Assembly (NCBI GenBank): GCA_001801055.1
Contig: MGWP01000058.1
Coordinates: 1 to 34,590 of the forward strand
Direction: 5' to 3'
Source: Gallionellales bacterium GWA2_55_18
GTDB lineage: Bacteria > Pseudomonadota > Gammaproteobacteria > Burkholderiales > Gallionellaceae
DNA length: 34,590 nucleotides
Positions 1 to 8,509 of this stretch are shown here, piece after piece. How positions within the stretch are numbered: position 1 is the stretch's first letter; each line of letters opens with the position of its first letter. The notes beneath the pieces are model-generated. The model saw nothing but the letters and a program-made list of their open reading frames with translations. It ran no database searches and was not told where the DNA came from. The position numbers were made by a program, and so were the translations under genes.

Positions 1-17
1 TAATTAAATGAACTGGC

Positions 18-323
18 TCAGGGCTTTCTTCTGGGGCGCGATTGTTTGTTCTTGCGCGATTGATGCGCAACGGCCAGCACGATCACTTTCGCAGGTGTCA
101 GCTTGTAGATGATCGAATAGGGAAATGTTGAGAGTACGAGTTTGCGTGTGCCAGCCCTCGTCCAAGGTTTGCCTATCAGGGGAAAGTCTAACAGTCCGTC
201 CGCCGAGTCGGTTATGTATTCGATTACCCGTAACGCTGCTGATGGATTTTCTTGCCCGATAAATGCTTTGATGGCTTTTAAGTTGAAGGTTGCGCGGGTG
301 GCGTACTCAACGCTTCTTAACAT
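18..323 (-). CDS. ParE/RelE-family toxin of a type II toxin-antitoxin pair
   Basis: A 101-residue basic protein with the ParE/RelE layout: an N-terminal helical hairpin (FNLKAIKAFIGQENPSAALR), a central FPLIGKPW loop, then the strands RKLVLSTFPYSIIYKL and KVIVLAVAHQSR. Family members act either on gyrase (ParE) or on ribosome-bound mRNA (RelE), and the sequence does not show which. The ATG at 323-321 lies 17 bases inside the end of the antitoxin gene and has no clear ribosome site, so translation is probably coupled. Family assignment is good; target and activity are unknown. Confidence 0.82.
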   Translation of the reverse strand: MLRSVEYATRATFNLKAIKAFIGQENPSAALRVIEYITDSADGLLDFPLIGKPWTRAGTRKLVLSTFPYSIIYKLTPAKVIVLAVAHQSRKNKQSRPRRKP

Positions 324-543
324 TTTTTACGCCCAGCATTTTTTTTACTTCATCGGCTGAGTGAACTCGCCCGGCATCAGCGTCCGCAAGTCCTGCATCA
401 ACTTCTGCAAGCAACCATTCTTCATAATCTAGACGATCTTTAACGGCTTGTTTGACGATTGACGTAGGTGTTGCGCGTGTGCCAGCGGTGAATTTGTTCA
501 GTCTGTTGAGCAGGGATTGTGGAAGTTCAATTGCATGGTTCAT
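307..543 (-). CDS. Ribbon-helix-helix (CopG/ParD-like) antitoxin
   Basis: A 78-residue protein. I chose the ATG at 543-541 because a GGGGGG run lies just upstream and because the sequence MNHAIELPQSLLNRLNKF starts as RHH antitoxins do: a short beta strand followed by helices, with TRATPTSIVKQAVKDRL as the second helix. A longer reading to 630 is possible but adds residues unlike the family. The acidic tail (LAEVDAGLADADAGRVHSADEV) would wrap the toxin. It precedes and overlaps the toxin gene, the usual antitoxin-first order, and probably represses their shared promoter. Confidence 0.8.
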   Translation of the reverse strand: MNHAIELPQSLLNRLNKFTAGTRATPTSIVKQAVKDRLDYEEWLLAEVDAGLADADAGRVHSADEVKKMLGVKNVKKR

Positions 544-678
544 GGTATGCCCCCCATAAGTTTTATTGCTTGTCTCGAATTTTACACGAAAGAAGATTAA
601 AGTGACCTCCCATAAAGTATTGGGGATCACGGTTAGTCGATAGAATAATCCTAAAAAACAACGTGTCTTTAATCGACC

Positions 679-707
679 TTGCTTGGGAGTAGTTTATAAG
701 CTACACT
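679..707 (+). promoter_or_regulatory. Sigma-70-like promoter for the HigB/HigA-type pair
   Basis: TTGCTT at 679-684 and TACACT at 702-707 are separated by 17 bases. Transcription would start about 713-714, on or next to the toxin ATG at 713. No Shine-Dalgarno sequence precedes that ATG, so the message may be leaderless or nearly so. This rests on motif reading only. Confidence 0.45.
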
Positions 708-712
708 AAACA

Positions 713-1036
713 ATGAGCGAATTGCGCCGGTATCAGCTTGAAGATGACAGCATCCCTGTTACCGAATGGCTGCACGGCTTGCGGGATACGCGGGCGAGGG
801 CGAAAATTGAGGTGCGGTTAAGGCGTGTGTCTGTGGGCAACTTCGGTGATTGCAAACCGGTGGGTGAAGGCGTTTCGGAACTGCGGGTGGATGTTGGAGC
901 TGGTTACCGTGGGCATTACGGAAAACACGGTCAGGCGTCGGTAATTTTATTGTGCGGGGGCGACAAAGGATCGCAGCAGGCCGACATCGCATGTGCCAAG
1001 GCTTATTGGGCGGACTGGAAACGGAGGAATTCATGA
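713..1036 (+). CDS. HigB/Gp49-like (RelE superfamily) toxin
   Basis: A 107-residue protein with hallmarks of the phage Gp49/HigB-like killer family: WLHGLRDTRARAKIEVRLRRV, then GNFGDCKPVGEGVSELRVD, the strand GYRGHYGKHG and the ending ILLCGGDKGSQQADIACAKAYW. Members are ribosome-dependent mRNA endonucleases; that activity is inferred here. The gene is toxin-first, with its antidote overlapping by ATGA at 1033-1036. The toxin start lacks a Shine-Dalgarno sequence whereas the antidote start has GGAGG, which would favour antitoxin synthesis. The pair points away from the ParE pair at 18-543. Confidence 0.85.
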   Translation: MSELRRYQLEDDSIPVTEWLHGLRDTRARAKIEVRLRRVSVGNFGDCKPVGEGVSELRVDVGAGYRGHYGKHGQASVILLCGGDKGSQQADIACAKAYWADWKRRNS

Positions 1037-1365
1037 AAAAAGTGTTGCATGGCTCGGTGCCTCATACCGAGGAAACAATCAAGGAGTTGCGCGCTGACCG
1101 GCAGTTTGCCGTCGAGTATCTGAAGGCGGCGCTGGAGGAGCTGGATGATCCCGACAACCGCGCGGCTGGGCTTTTAGCCTTGCGTGATGTGGCCGAGGCC
1201 TACGGCGGTTTGGGGGCGGTTGCGGCGCAGGCCGGTATCAGCCGTGAGGCGCTTTACCGCTCGTTGTCCCCGAAGGGCAATCCGACGTTGAAGACGCTGC
1301 TGGCAGTGTTGAAGACCGTGGGTATGCGTCTGTCTGTCGAGCCGGAAAATCACGCTCACGCTTAG
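1033..1365 (+). CDS. HigA-like addiction-module antidote, HTH DNA-binding
   Basis: A 110-residue protein. The ATG at 1033 is preferred because GGAGGAATTC precedes it and it overlaps the toxin stop as ATGA; an upstream start at 952 would read through toxin sequence. Residues near 40-100 carry a helix-turn-helix of the putative-antidote family (ALRDVAEAYGGLGAVAAQAG, ISREALYRSLS, GNPTLKTLLAVLKTVGMRLS). It should neutralise the upstream toxin and repress the pair's promoter. Confidence 0.85.
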   Translation: MKKVLHGSVPHTEETIKELRADRQFAVEYLKAALEELDDPDNRAAGLLALRDVAEAYGGLGAVAAQAGISREALYRSLSPKGNPTLKTLLAVLKTVGMRLSVEPENHAHA

Positions 1366-1376
1366 GGCGAAGCACG

Positions 1377-1461
1377 GTAGGATGGGTTAAGCGCAGCGAT
1401 ACCCATCGTTTTTGATGTTGCTGGAATTTGTTGGGTATCGCGGAGCTCCACCCAACCTACC
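1377..1461. repeat. Imperfect palindromic dispersed repeat (family A)
   Basis: The segment opens with GGTAGGATGGGTTAAGCGCA and closes with the near-complement CTCCACCCAACCTACC, with a second inverted pair (GATACCC / GGGTATC) inside. This gives an approximately 85-base fold-back element between the antidote gene and the groE promoter. It resembles REP/BIME-type elements. There is no coding potential of its own. Confidence 0.65.
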
Positions 1462-1528
1462 AAACCTCGCCAAATGGCATTAGGTGCTCCTTCCTTGCAC
1501 CACTGAACAAAATAAACCCCGTCTTGCT

Positions 1529-1558
1529 CTTGAAATTAGGCAGGGCTACCCCTATTAT
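1529..1558 (+). promoter_or_regulatory. groE promoter: sigma-32-like and sigma-70-like hexamers superimposed
   Basis: CTTGAAA (1529-1535), 13 bases, then CCCCTAT (1549-1555) matches the heat-shock sigma-32 pattern. On the same stretch, TTGAAA (1530-1535), 17 bases, then TATTAT (1553-1558) matches a housekeeping promoter. The start point would fall inside the CIRCE element just downstream. This suggests basal transcription, heat-shock activation and HrcA repression acting at one place. Confidence 0.7.
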
Positions 1559-1584
1559 TAGCAGTCGCAGACGGGGAGTGCTAA
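1558..1584. promoter_or_regulatory. CIRCE operator (HrcA binding site)
   Basis: TTAGCAGTC, nine bases, GAGTGCTAA. The known consensus is TTAGCACTC-N9-GAGTGCTAA, so there is one mismatch in the left arm. The position, 59 bases before groES and overlapping the promoter, is typical. The HrcA gene is not in the window. Confidence 0.9.
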
Positions 1585-1642
1585 TAATTATTGGCGCCCC
1601 GCCTTCGTCTTTAATTAACCAATTGATTCAGGAGAACTAAAT

Positions 1643-1933
1643 ATGAAAATTCGTCCTTTGAATGATCGCGTCATCGTCAAGCGTATGGAAGAAGAGCGCA
1701 AAACCGCTTCCGGCATTGTGATTCCCGATGCTGCTACCGAAAAGCCGGATCAGGGCGAAATCATTGCGGCGGGCAAGGGCAAGACTGGCGACGACGGCAA
1801 ATTGCAGGCAATGACCGTTAAGGTTGGTGACCGCGTGCTGTTCGGCAAATATTCCGGTCAGGCTTTCAAAATGGACGGGCAGGAGTATTTGACTATGCGC
1901 GAAGATGACATCATCGGCATAGTCGAAGCGTAA
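1643..1933 (+). CDS. groES: Co-chaperonin GroES
   Basis: 96 residues, the normal length. It begins [20 protein letters not shown], with the mobile loop [20 protein letters not shown] near residues 18-37 and the ending [12 protein letters not shown]. GroES caps GroEL as a heptameric lid during ATP-driven folding in the cytoplasm. The ATG at 1643 follows CAGGAGAACTAAAT. It is the first gene of the groES-groEL operon, controlled by the promoter and CIRCE site upstream. Confidence 0.98.
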   Translation: MKIRPLNDRVIVKRMEEERKTASGIVIPDAATEKPDQGEIIAAGKGKTGDDGKLQAMTVKVGDRVLFGKYSGQAFKMDGQEYLTMREDDIIGIVEA

Positions 1934-3703
<1,770 letters not shown>

Positions 3704-3725
3704 CTTTTTAACTTCTGTGCGATCC

Positions 3726-3757
3726 GACAAACCCCGCTTCGGCGGGGTTTGTCATTT
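3726..3757 (+). terminator. Rho-independent terminator of groESL
   Basis: GACAAACCCCGC / GCGGGGTTTGTC is a perfect 12-base stem around the stable loop TTCG, followed by ATTT. The U-tract is short but the stem is very strong. Confidence 0.85.
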
Positions 3758-3776
3758 GGCGCGTTATCGGTATAAT
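3749..3776 (+). promoter_or_regulatory. tRNA-Phe promoter overlapping the groEL terminator
   Basis: TTGTCA (3749-3754) and TATAAT (3771-3776) lie 16 bases apart. The -35 hexamer is formed by the right arm of the groEL terminator. The predicted start near 3783 gives a leader of about 50 bases before the tRNA. Confidence 0.65.
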
Positions 3777-3832
3777 GCGCGGCTTCGTGAATTGGCCGAT
3801 TTACTTGGCTAACGGGAAAATGCGGTAAAAAT

Positions 3833-3908
<76 letters not shown>

Positions 3909-3916
3909 TATAAAAC

Positions 3917-3947
3917 AATGGGTTAGCTTAGTCGCTAACCCATTTTT
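3917..3947 (+). terminator. Terminator after tRNA-Phe
   Basis: AATGGGTTAGC / GCTAACCCATT is an 11-base perfect stem around a six-base loop, followed by TTT and a T-rich tract. It lies directly after the tRNA. Confidence 0.85.
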
Positions 3948-4152
3948 CCTTTTAGTGTAAGCACTATGTAAGCAATCTGTTTCAGGCTTTATCTGACTGG
4001 ATCAGGTTTTTTCCTTGGCATACCCTCATGCACTTCGTCTAGCCAGAGGGGCAAGCCACACGCCGGACTGAATAAATTACAAGGAATTAACGGGCGGATA
4101 AATGTTTTCTGCGAATTTCAGTGTCAATAAGCGTATGGTGGCGCGGTCATTA
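3948..4152. other. Non-coding stretch after tRNA-Phe
   Basis: Between the tRNA terminator and the protease pseudogene I see no gene and no clear regulatory site. I did not find a second copy of the tRNA 3' end that would mark an integration site. The region reads as decayed accessory DNA. Confidence 0.5.
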
Positions 4153-4680
4153 CTATTTCCAGCATTCCACCAGTACTGTCCGCTTGCGCGCTTCCTCGGC
4201 AATATCGGTATTACTTTTTTCGCGTGAGAAAAATCCACCACCAGTTTTGTACGGCACTTTATTGGTATCGAGGAAGGCTTTGACGGTTTGGTCATTGACC
4301 GCAAAATTGACGTTCTGGCCTATCTGTCCGGTCGCCTTCGCCATCTTTGAATCGGACAGCTTTATTGACACCATGCCCACCACGTTGCCCTTCTTGTCCA
4401 TCACAGGACTGTCACTGGAGCCGGGTTGAGTCGGGGCAGTTATTTGAATCTGGTTGTTGTTGCCTAGTCCGGTGAGTGCGCTAAGCGTGCCGGGCGTGAG
4501 ATTGCCACCAAAAGAAAGCGCCTACTCAAGCGGATAGCCAAACACGATGATGTCTTCGCCTTGGCGCAGCTTGCCGAGGTCTGGGTTGAGGCTGGCAATG
4601 TCTTTGGTTTTTCCCGGCAGTTGCAGCAACGCAAGGTCGTTCACGCTGTCTGAAGTAATGGGCACTGGCGTTCCCCCTGA
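4153..4680 (-). pseudogene. Trypsin-like serine protease remnant, truncated and with an in-frame stop
   Basis: Read on the minus strand in one frame, the remnant holds VNDLALLQLPG (the Asp of a trypsin-type catalytic triad), RQGEDIIVFGYPLE, then a TAG stop at 4524-4522, then ALSFGGNLTPGTLSALTGLG, QIQITAPTQPGSSDSPVMDK and KGNVVGMVSIKLSDSKMAKA to the natural end VECWK. The family's S-G-G-P around the nucleophile reads S-D-S-P here, so the oxyanion-hole glycine is lost. The His-containing N-terminal half is missing; similarity stops at about 4680. Three independent lesions make this a pseudogene. The longest open piece (4153-4404) is its C-terminal part. Confidence 0.8.
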
Positions 4681-4766
4681 TTTCCGGTATCCTCGCATTT
4701 ATCTTGCTGGCGCTGGTGACGGTTCCTGTGTTGTATTACGTCACGCCATATAAAAAATTCCAGTAA
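4680..4766 (+). pseudogene. 3' remnant of a membrane-protein gene
   Basis: One frame reads LISGILAFILLALVTVPVLY followed by YVTPYKKFQ and a TAA at 4764-4766. This looks like a last transmembrane helix plus a short basic tail. There is no start or ribosome site for it. It begins where the protease remnant on the other strand stops, so about 4680 looks like a deletion or rearrangement junction. The family is not recognised. Confidence 0.45.
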
Positions 4767-4798
4767 AATCCACGCCAATTTAAAGCAGGGGTTTCATT

Positions 4799-5011
4799 AT
4801 GACCGCAGAACGTATCACTCATATCGTCGCCGGGGCATTCATCCTATTGTCTTTGGCGCTGGGCGTGGAAGATAGCCCGCTGTTTGTGAATAAGAATTTT
4901 TTATGGTTTACCGCTTTTGTCGGCTTGAATCTTTTTCAAAGCGGCTTCACTTCATTCTGCCCGCTGACTCGCATACTCAAGAAATGCGGCATCAAGGACA
5001 GCGCGTGCTGA
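4799..5011 (+). CDS. DUF2892-like small inner-membrane protein
   Basis: 70 residues: a short N-terminus (MTAERITHIVAGAF), a hydrophobic helix ILLSLALGV, a polar turn EDSPLFVNKN, a second helix FLWFTAFVGLNLFQSGFTSF and the ending CPLTRILKKCGIKDSAC. The pattern LNLFQSGFTSFCPLxxILKKxG is characteristic of DUF2892 (the YgaP membrane part). Such proteins often accompany rhodanese domains, and one lies two genes downstream at 6782. Molecular role unknown. The ATG at 4799 follows GCAGGGG. Its stop TGA is six bases before the ATG of the next gene. Confidence 0.8.
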   Translation: MTAERITHIVAGAFILLSLALGVEDSPLFVNKNFLWFTAFVGLNLFQSGFTSFCPLTRILKKCGIKDSAC

Positions 5012-5016
5012 GGAAT

Positions 5017-6801
5017 ATGCTGGCCTCACTGAAGGCTATACGGTTTGGTTGGGCGCACGTCAGCTTGTTTCTGGTCGGGCTGATGTGGGTTTTGCCATTC
5101 TTGCATCATATACATCAATTTCCATTGACTACGTTTTATCAGGAGTGGTGGAGTGCGTTGTTGGGAGTATTCGCCCTCACTTTGTTGGTGGCAAGAGACT
5201 TCTGGCAACAACCAAAAATTCCGCGCGTCGCGCAACTGTCTGCCGGATTGATCGCCATCCTCTTGTTGCAAATGGCATTGCACAAGGTTGCATATGTTGA
5301 CCAAGGCTTGCTATACATTTTGTACCTGTTGTTTGCAGCATTGTTGATGTTGCTCGGGGCAAGGCTACGCACTTGTTTTGGCCTTGAAAAAGTGGCAACC
5401 GTTTTGGCAATTTTTTTGTTGATCGGTGCTGAGTTAAGCGCATTGGCTGGCGTGGTGCAGTATTATCGCTGGAGTACGCTGCTGGATTCTTTGATAGTGG
5501 TAAAGCGCGTATCCCAAGGCGTGTATGGAAATCTTGCGCAGCCCAACCATTTTGCCAATTACACTGCTCTGGGTCTGATCTCGCTGGGCTTGTTGTTTCA
5601 ACAGGGCAAACTGCGGAAGGGCTATGTGGCGATGCTGGCTGTGCCTTTGTTGTTTGTAATGACGCTAAGCGGCTCACGTAGTCCCTGGCTGTATTTGCTA
5701 CTGATGAGTGGCTTGGCATGGTGGGCGGCGCGGCGCGATATGCGGCAACTCCACCTGCTGCGTTACAGCCTGTTGCTGATGCTGGGTTTTGGGTTAATGC
5801 ATTTTATTGTAAAACTACCCTTTATGGCAGGGGCAGCGAGCAGTGTGGATTCCTTGCAGCGGTTATTTGGTGGGGCGGATTCCGGCGGAATTCGTTTGTA
5901 TCTGTGGCACGAATCGTGGCTGATGTTTACCCAATCGCCGTGGATAGGAGTAGGTTTCGGACAGTTTACATGGCATCACTTCCAGTTGTTGCCAATATTA
6001 CAACCGAGCAATATCCAGGGGCTTTATAACAATGCACACAATCTAATTTTTCAGATTGCCGCCGAGGCAGGTTTGGCAGGGTTGCTGGTGTTATTTGCCT
6101 CGCTAGGCGTGTGGTTGCATGGTTTGCGCCGCGTAATGCTGGACACGGTACATTGGTGGGGGTATGCCGCATTGGGTGTGCTAGCGATTCACAGTATGCT
6201 TGAATACCCTCTGTGGTACACCTATTTTGTGGCTATTGCGGCAATTCTGTTGGGCGTGTTGGATGAAACGCACTATCACCTTGAGCTACGGAAGGTTGGA
6301 CGCATATCGTTAGTGGCAATATTACTGCTTGGCTTGATGACTCTGTTACAGCTGCGTAGCGGCTACCAGCAATTAAAAGACACGCTAGCGATACGACCGG
6401 TTTCAGGCAACTCCGTTGATGCTTTTGAGCGCACCCGTGATGGCTTGATGGAGGTGCGCGCTGGGTCTCTGTTATCACCCTATGCCGAGATATTCATAGG
6501 TGGATTAACCGGTGTTAATGTTGAACATCTCGAAACAAAGCTCGCATTGAATGATCGTATCATCCGTTTTATTCCGACGGACGCAATAGCGTATAAACGA
6601 GCCTTTTTTCTTGCGCAGAATAGCCAAATGGAACAGGCTAAGCAGGTCTTGGAGCAAGCTATTTGGTCATATCCAGGGTATGTTATCGGACACCAGCAGT
6701 TAGCCAAACTAGCCGAGAAAGACCCCGCACATTTCGCAGCTCTGCTAGAATTCGCCCTCCAAAAAGAACAGGAGCGCAAGCGTGCAGTTCATCGTCAATA
6801 A
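5017..6801 (+). CDS. PglL/Wzy_C-type O-oligosaccharyltransferase (O-antigen-ligase superfamily)
   Basis: 594 residues from the ATG at 5017, chosen for the GAGGA just upstream; an earlier start would run through the DUF2892 gene. About a dozen hydrophobic helices cover residues 10-470, with a soluble C-terminal region of roughly 120 residues that looks TPR-like (AYKRAFFLAQNSQMEQAKQV). The motif NLAQPNHFANYT at about 172-183 is typical of PglL, and the large periplasmic loop carries NNAHNLIFQIAAEAGL with His341, as in Wzy_C enzymes. PglL enzymes move lipid-linked glycans onto pilins and other proteins in the periplasm; WaaL-like ligation to lipid A is the alternative. The 3' end overlaps the rhodanese gene by 20 bases. 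Confidence 0.8.
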   Translation: MLASLKAIRFGWAHVSLFLVGLMWVLPFLHHIHQFPLTTFYQEWWSALLGVFALTLLVARDFWQQPKIPRVAQLSAGLIAILLLQMALHKVAYVDQGLLYILYLLFAALLMLLGARLRTCFGLEKVATVLAIFLLIGAELSALAGVVQYYRWSTLLDSLIVVKRVSQGVYGNLAQPNHFANYTALGLISLGLLFQQGKLRKGYVAMLAVPLLFVMTLSGSRSPWLYLLLMSGLAWWAARRDMRQLHLLRYSLLLMLGFGLMHFIVKLPFMAGAASSVDSLQRLFGGADSGGIRLYLWHESWLMFTQSPWIGVGFGQFTWHHFQLLPILQPSNIQGLYNNAHNLIFQIAAEAGLAGLLVLFASLGVWLHGLRRVMLDTVHWWGYAALGVLAIHSMLEYPLWYTYFVAIAAILLGVLDETHYHLELRKVGRISLVAILLLGLMTLLQLRSGYQQLKDTLAIRPVSGNSVDAFERTRDGLMEVRAGSLLSPYAEIFIGGLTGVNVEHLETKLALNDRIIRFIPTDAIAYKRAFFLAQNSQMEQAKQVLEQAIWSYPGYVIGHQQLAKLAEKDPAHFAALLEFALQKEQERKRAVHRQ

Positions 6802-7192
6802 TATTCTTCCGATTTCAATTGCGTTGTTCAGCGGCGCCATGCTGCTCTGGTCTGCATTCGGCAACCGTATTCGCGGCATCAAGGAGGTGGATTGCACTGC
6901 TGCTTTGCAGCTCATCAACCACAAAAATGCCTTGGTGCTGGATGTGCGCGATGACGGCGAATACAAGTCAGGGCATATTTTGAATTCCGCACAGATACCA
7001 CTTGGCAAACTCAACGAGCGTGTTGGCGAACTGGAAAAACACAAGGGGCAGCCCGTTGTGGTGGTGTGCCGTAGCGGCAACCGTTCCGGCACGGCTTGCG
7101 CCGCGCTGGGCAAACACGGTTTTACCCAAGTCTACAACCTGACTGGCGGCATAACGGCTTGGCAGAAGGCTAGTTTGCCTTTGAAAAAATGA
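6782..7192 (+). CDS. Membrane-anchored rhodanese-like sulfurtransferase (YibN-like)
   Basis: 136 residues: an N-terminal helix (NILPISIALFSGAMLLWSAF, about residues 7-26) that should anchor it in the inner membrane, then one rhodanese domain with LVLDVRDDGEYKSGHI and the active-site loop CRSGNRS (Cys96). It probably transfers sulfane sulfur; the substrate is unknown. The order rhodanese-grxC-secB-gpsA matches E. coli yibN-grxC-secB-gpsA. It overlaps the oligosaccharyltransferase gene at its start and grxC by ATGA at its end. Confidence 0.88.
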   Translation: MQFIVNNILPISIALFSGAMLLWSAFGNRIRGIKEVDCTAALQLINHKNALVLDVRDDGEYKSGHILNSAQIPLGKLNERVGELEKHKGQPVVVVCRSGNRSGTACAALGKHGFTQVYNLTGGITAWQKASLPLKK

Positions 7193-7449
7193 TGGCAAAA
7201 GTATTGATGTACTGTACCGCAGCCTGCCCGTATTGCGTTCGCGCCGAGCAATTGTTGCTGCGCAAGGGGGTGCGGGAGATTGAAAAGATACGCGTCGATT
7301 TGCAGCCTGAATTGCGTGTGGCAATGATGGAAAAAACCGGGCGGCGTACCGTGCCGCAAATATATATTGGCAGTAAATATGTCGGCGGCTATGACGAGCT
7401 TGCATCCCTCGATCATGCCGGTGAGTTGGCCGAACTTTTAGTAAAATGA
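7189..7449 (+). CDS. grxC: Glutaredoxin 3
   Basis: 86 residues from the ATG at 7189 (a second ATG at 7192 gives 85). The active site CPYC follows MYCTAA, the cis-proline motif RRTVPQIYIGSKYVGGYDEL binds glutathione, and the length fits GrxC. It is a cytoplasmic glutathione-dependent disulfide reductant. Its ATGA overlap with the rhodanese gene indicates a shared transcript. Confidence 0.95.
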   Translation: MMAKVLMYCTAACPYCVRAEQLLLRKGVREIEKIRVDLQPELRVAMMEKTGRRTVPQIYIGSKYVGGYDELASLDHAGELAELLVK

Positions 7450-7482
7450 CACTTTTAGCAACATAACCATAGAGGAAGAAAC

Positions 7483-7950
7483 ATGACTGAAGCAGCCCAA
7501 GAAAACAACCAACCCTTATTCAATATAGAAAAGATCTATGTGAGAGACCTCTCGCTGGAGATCCCGCATGCACCGCATATTTTTCTGGAGCGCGAAAGCC
7601 CGAAAGTCGATGTGCAATTGAACACCCAGACCGAGGTAATTGAAGCGGACGTGTACGAAGTGATGATCACCAATACAGTGACGGCCAAGGTTGGCGAAAA
7701 GGTGATGTTTTTGATAGAAGCCAAACAAGCCGGTATCTTCCGCTTGAGCAACCTGCCAAAAGAAGACATAGAGCCGGTACTGGCGGTGATGTGCCCGAAC
7801 ATCCTGTTCCCATATTTGCGTGAACTGGTTTCTAATATTGCCGTGCGCGCAGGCTTTGCGCCGGTACTGCTCAACCCGGTTAACTTCGATATGCTTTACC
7901 AGCAACACAAGCAAGAGCAGGCACAGGCTGCGGCGACCACCACCCACTGA
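7483..7950 (+). CDS. secB: Protein-export chaperone SecB
   Basis: 155 residues, normal length. Diagnostic stretches are FNIEKIYVRDLSLEIPHAP, VDVQLNTQTEVIEADVYEV, EAKQAGIFRL, CPNILFPYLRELVSNIAVRA and GFAPVLLNPVNFDMLYQQ. The SecB tetramer holds preproteins unfolded and delivers them to SecA. The ATG follows GAGGAAGAAAC. The Gln/Ala-rich tail is usual. Confidence 0.97.
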   Translation: MTEAAQENNQPLFNIEKIYVRDLSLEIPHAPHIFLERESPKVDVQLNTQTEVIEADVYEVMITNTVTAKVGEKVMFLIEAKQAGIFRLSNLPKEDIEPVLAVMCPNILFPYLRELVSNIAVRAGFAPVLLNPVNFDMLYQQHKQEQAQAAATTTH

Positions 7951-7971
7951 TGAAACCGCGATTCTCCACAG

Positions 7972-8418
7972 ATGATTAAACTAGCCAGCTCCATTGTTGT
8001 GGCCGGAACACTGTGTGCCGCCAGCACTGCGTATGCGGCGGATTATGTGTCTGTCGGCGAAAACAGCGCGATACTTTACGACGCACCTTCACTCAAGGCG
8101 AAAAAGAAGTTTGTGGTGAATCGCTATATGCCTTTCGAGCAAGTCGTCACACTGGACAATTGGGTCAAGGTGCGCGACAGCAAGGGTGAGTTGTCATGGG
8201 TTGAGAAGCGCGTATTGAGCAGCAAGCGCTATGTGTTTGCATTGCCGCCGTTGCTGGATGCGCGCGCCGGGCCAGATCCAGGCGCGGCGCGAGTGTTTCA
8301 GGTGCGCCAGCAAGTAGCTTTGGAGCGCCTTGAATCAACTGGCACAGGCTGGGTCAGGGTGCGTCATCAGGATGCAGATGTAGGCTATGTGCGCAGCACC
8401 GAGGTATGGGGCGACTGA
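7972..8418 (+). CDS. Periplasmic SH3-like domain protein
   Basis: 148 residues. A cleavable signal peptide (MIKLASSIVVAGTLCAASTA, cleavage probably after AYA near residue 22) is followed by two bacterial SH3-type repeats: SVGENSAILYDAPSLKAKKK with DNWVKVRDSKGELSWVEKRV, then DPGAARVFQVRQQVALERLE with TGWVRVRHQDADVGYVRSTE. This is the DUF1058/SH3_4 pattern. Such domains often bind cell-wall glycans; the role here is unknown. It lies between secB and gpsA and is followed by a hairpin that may terminate the operon. Confidence 0.8.
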   Translation: MIKLASSIVVAGTLCAASTAYAADYVSVGENSAILYDAPSLKAKKKFVVNRYMPFEQVVTLDNWVKVRDSKGELSWVEKRVLSSKRYVFALPPLLDARAGPDPGAARVFQVRQQVALERLESTGTGWVRVRHQDADVGYVRSTEVWGD

Positions 8419-8432
8419 ATGCCCAATTTCAC

Positions 8433-8507
8433 CGTAGGGGCGCGATTTATCGCGCCCTTTTTGCTGTATCAATAGATTTGTGGAGCGCGATGAATCGCGC
8501 CCCTACG
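8433..8507. repeat. Composite palindromic repeat (family C) before gpsA; first hairpin may act as terminator
   Basis: Outer arms CGTAGGGG (8433-8440) and CCCCTACG (8500-8507) enclose two inner palindromes. The first is GGGCGCGA-TTTA-TCGCGCCC at 8438-8457 followed by TTTTT, a good Rho-independent terminator form. The second is GCGCGATGAATCGCGC. The right end stops two bases before the gpsA ATG, so the element forms nearly all of the gpsA leader. Relatives lie at 9554-9570 and 28765-28829. Confidence 0.75.
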
Positions 8508-8509
8508 AT

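Noticed and set aside
1428-1640. 70-codon frame upstream of groES
   Set aside because: It spans the palindromic repeat, the groE promoter and the CIRCE element, and lacks a ribosome site; regulatory DNA explains it.
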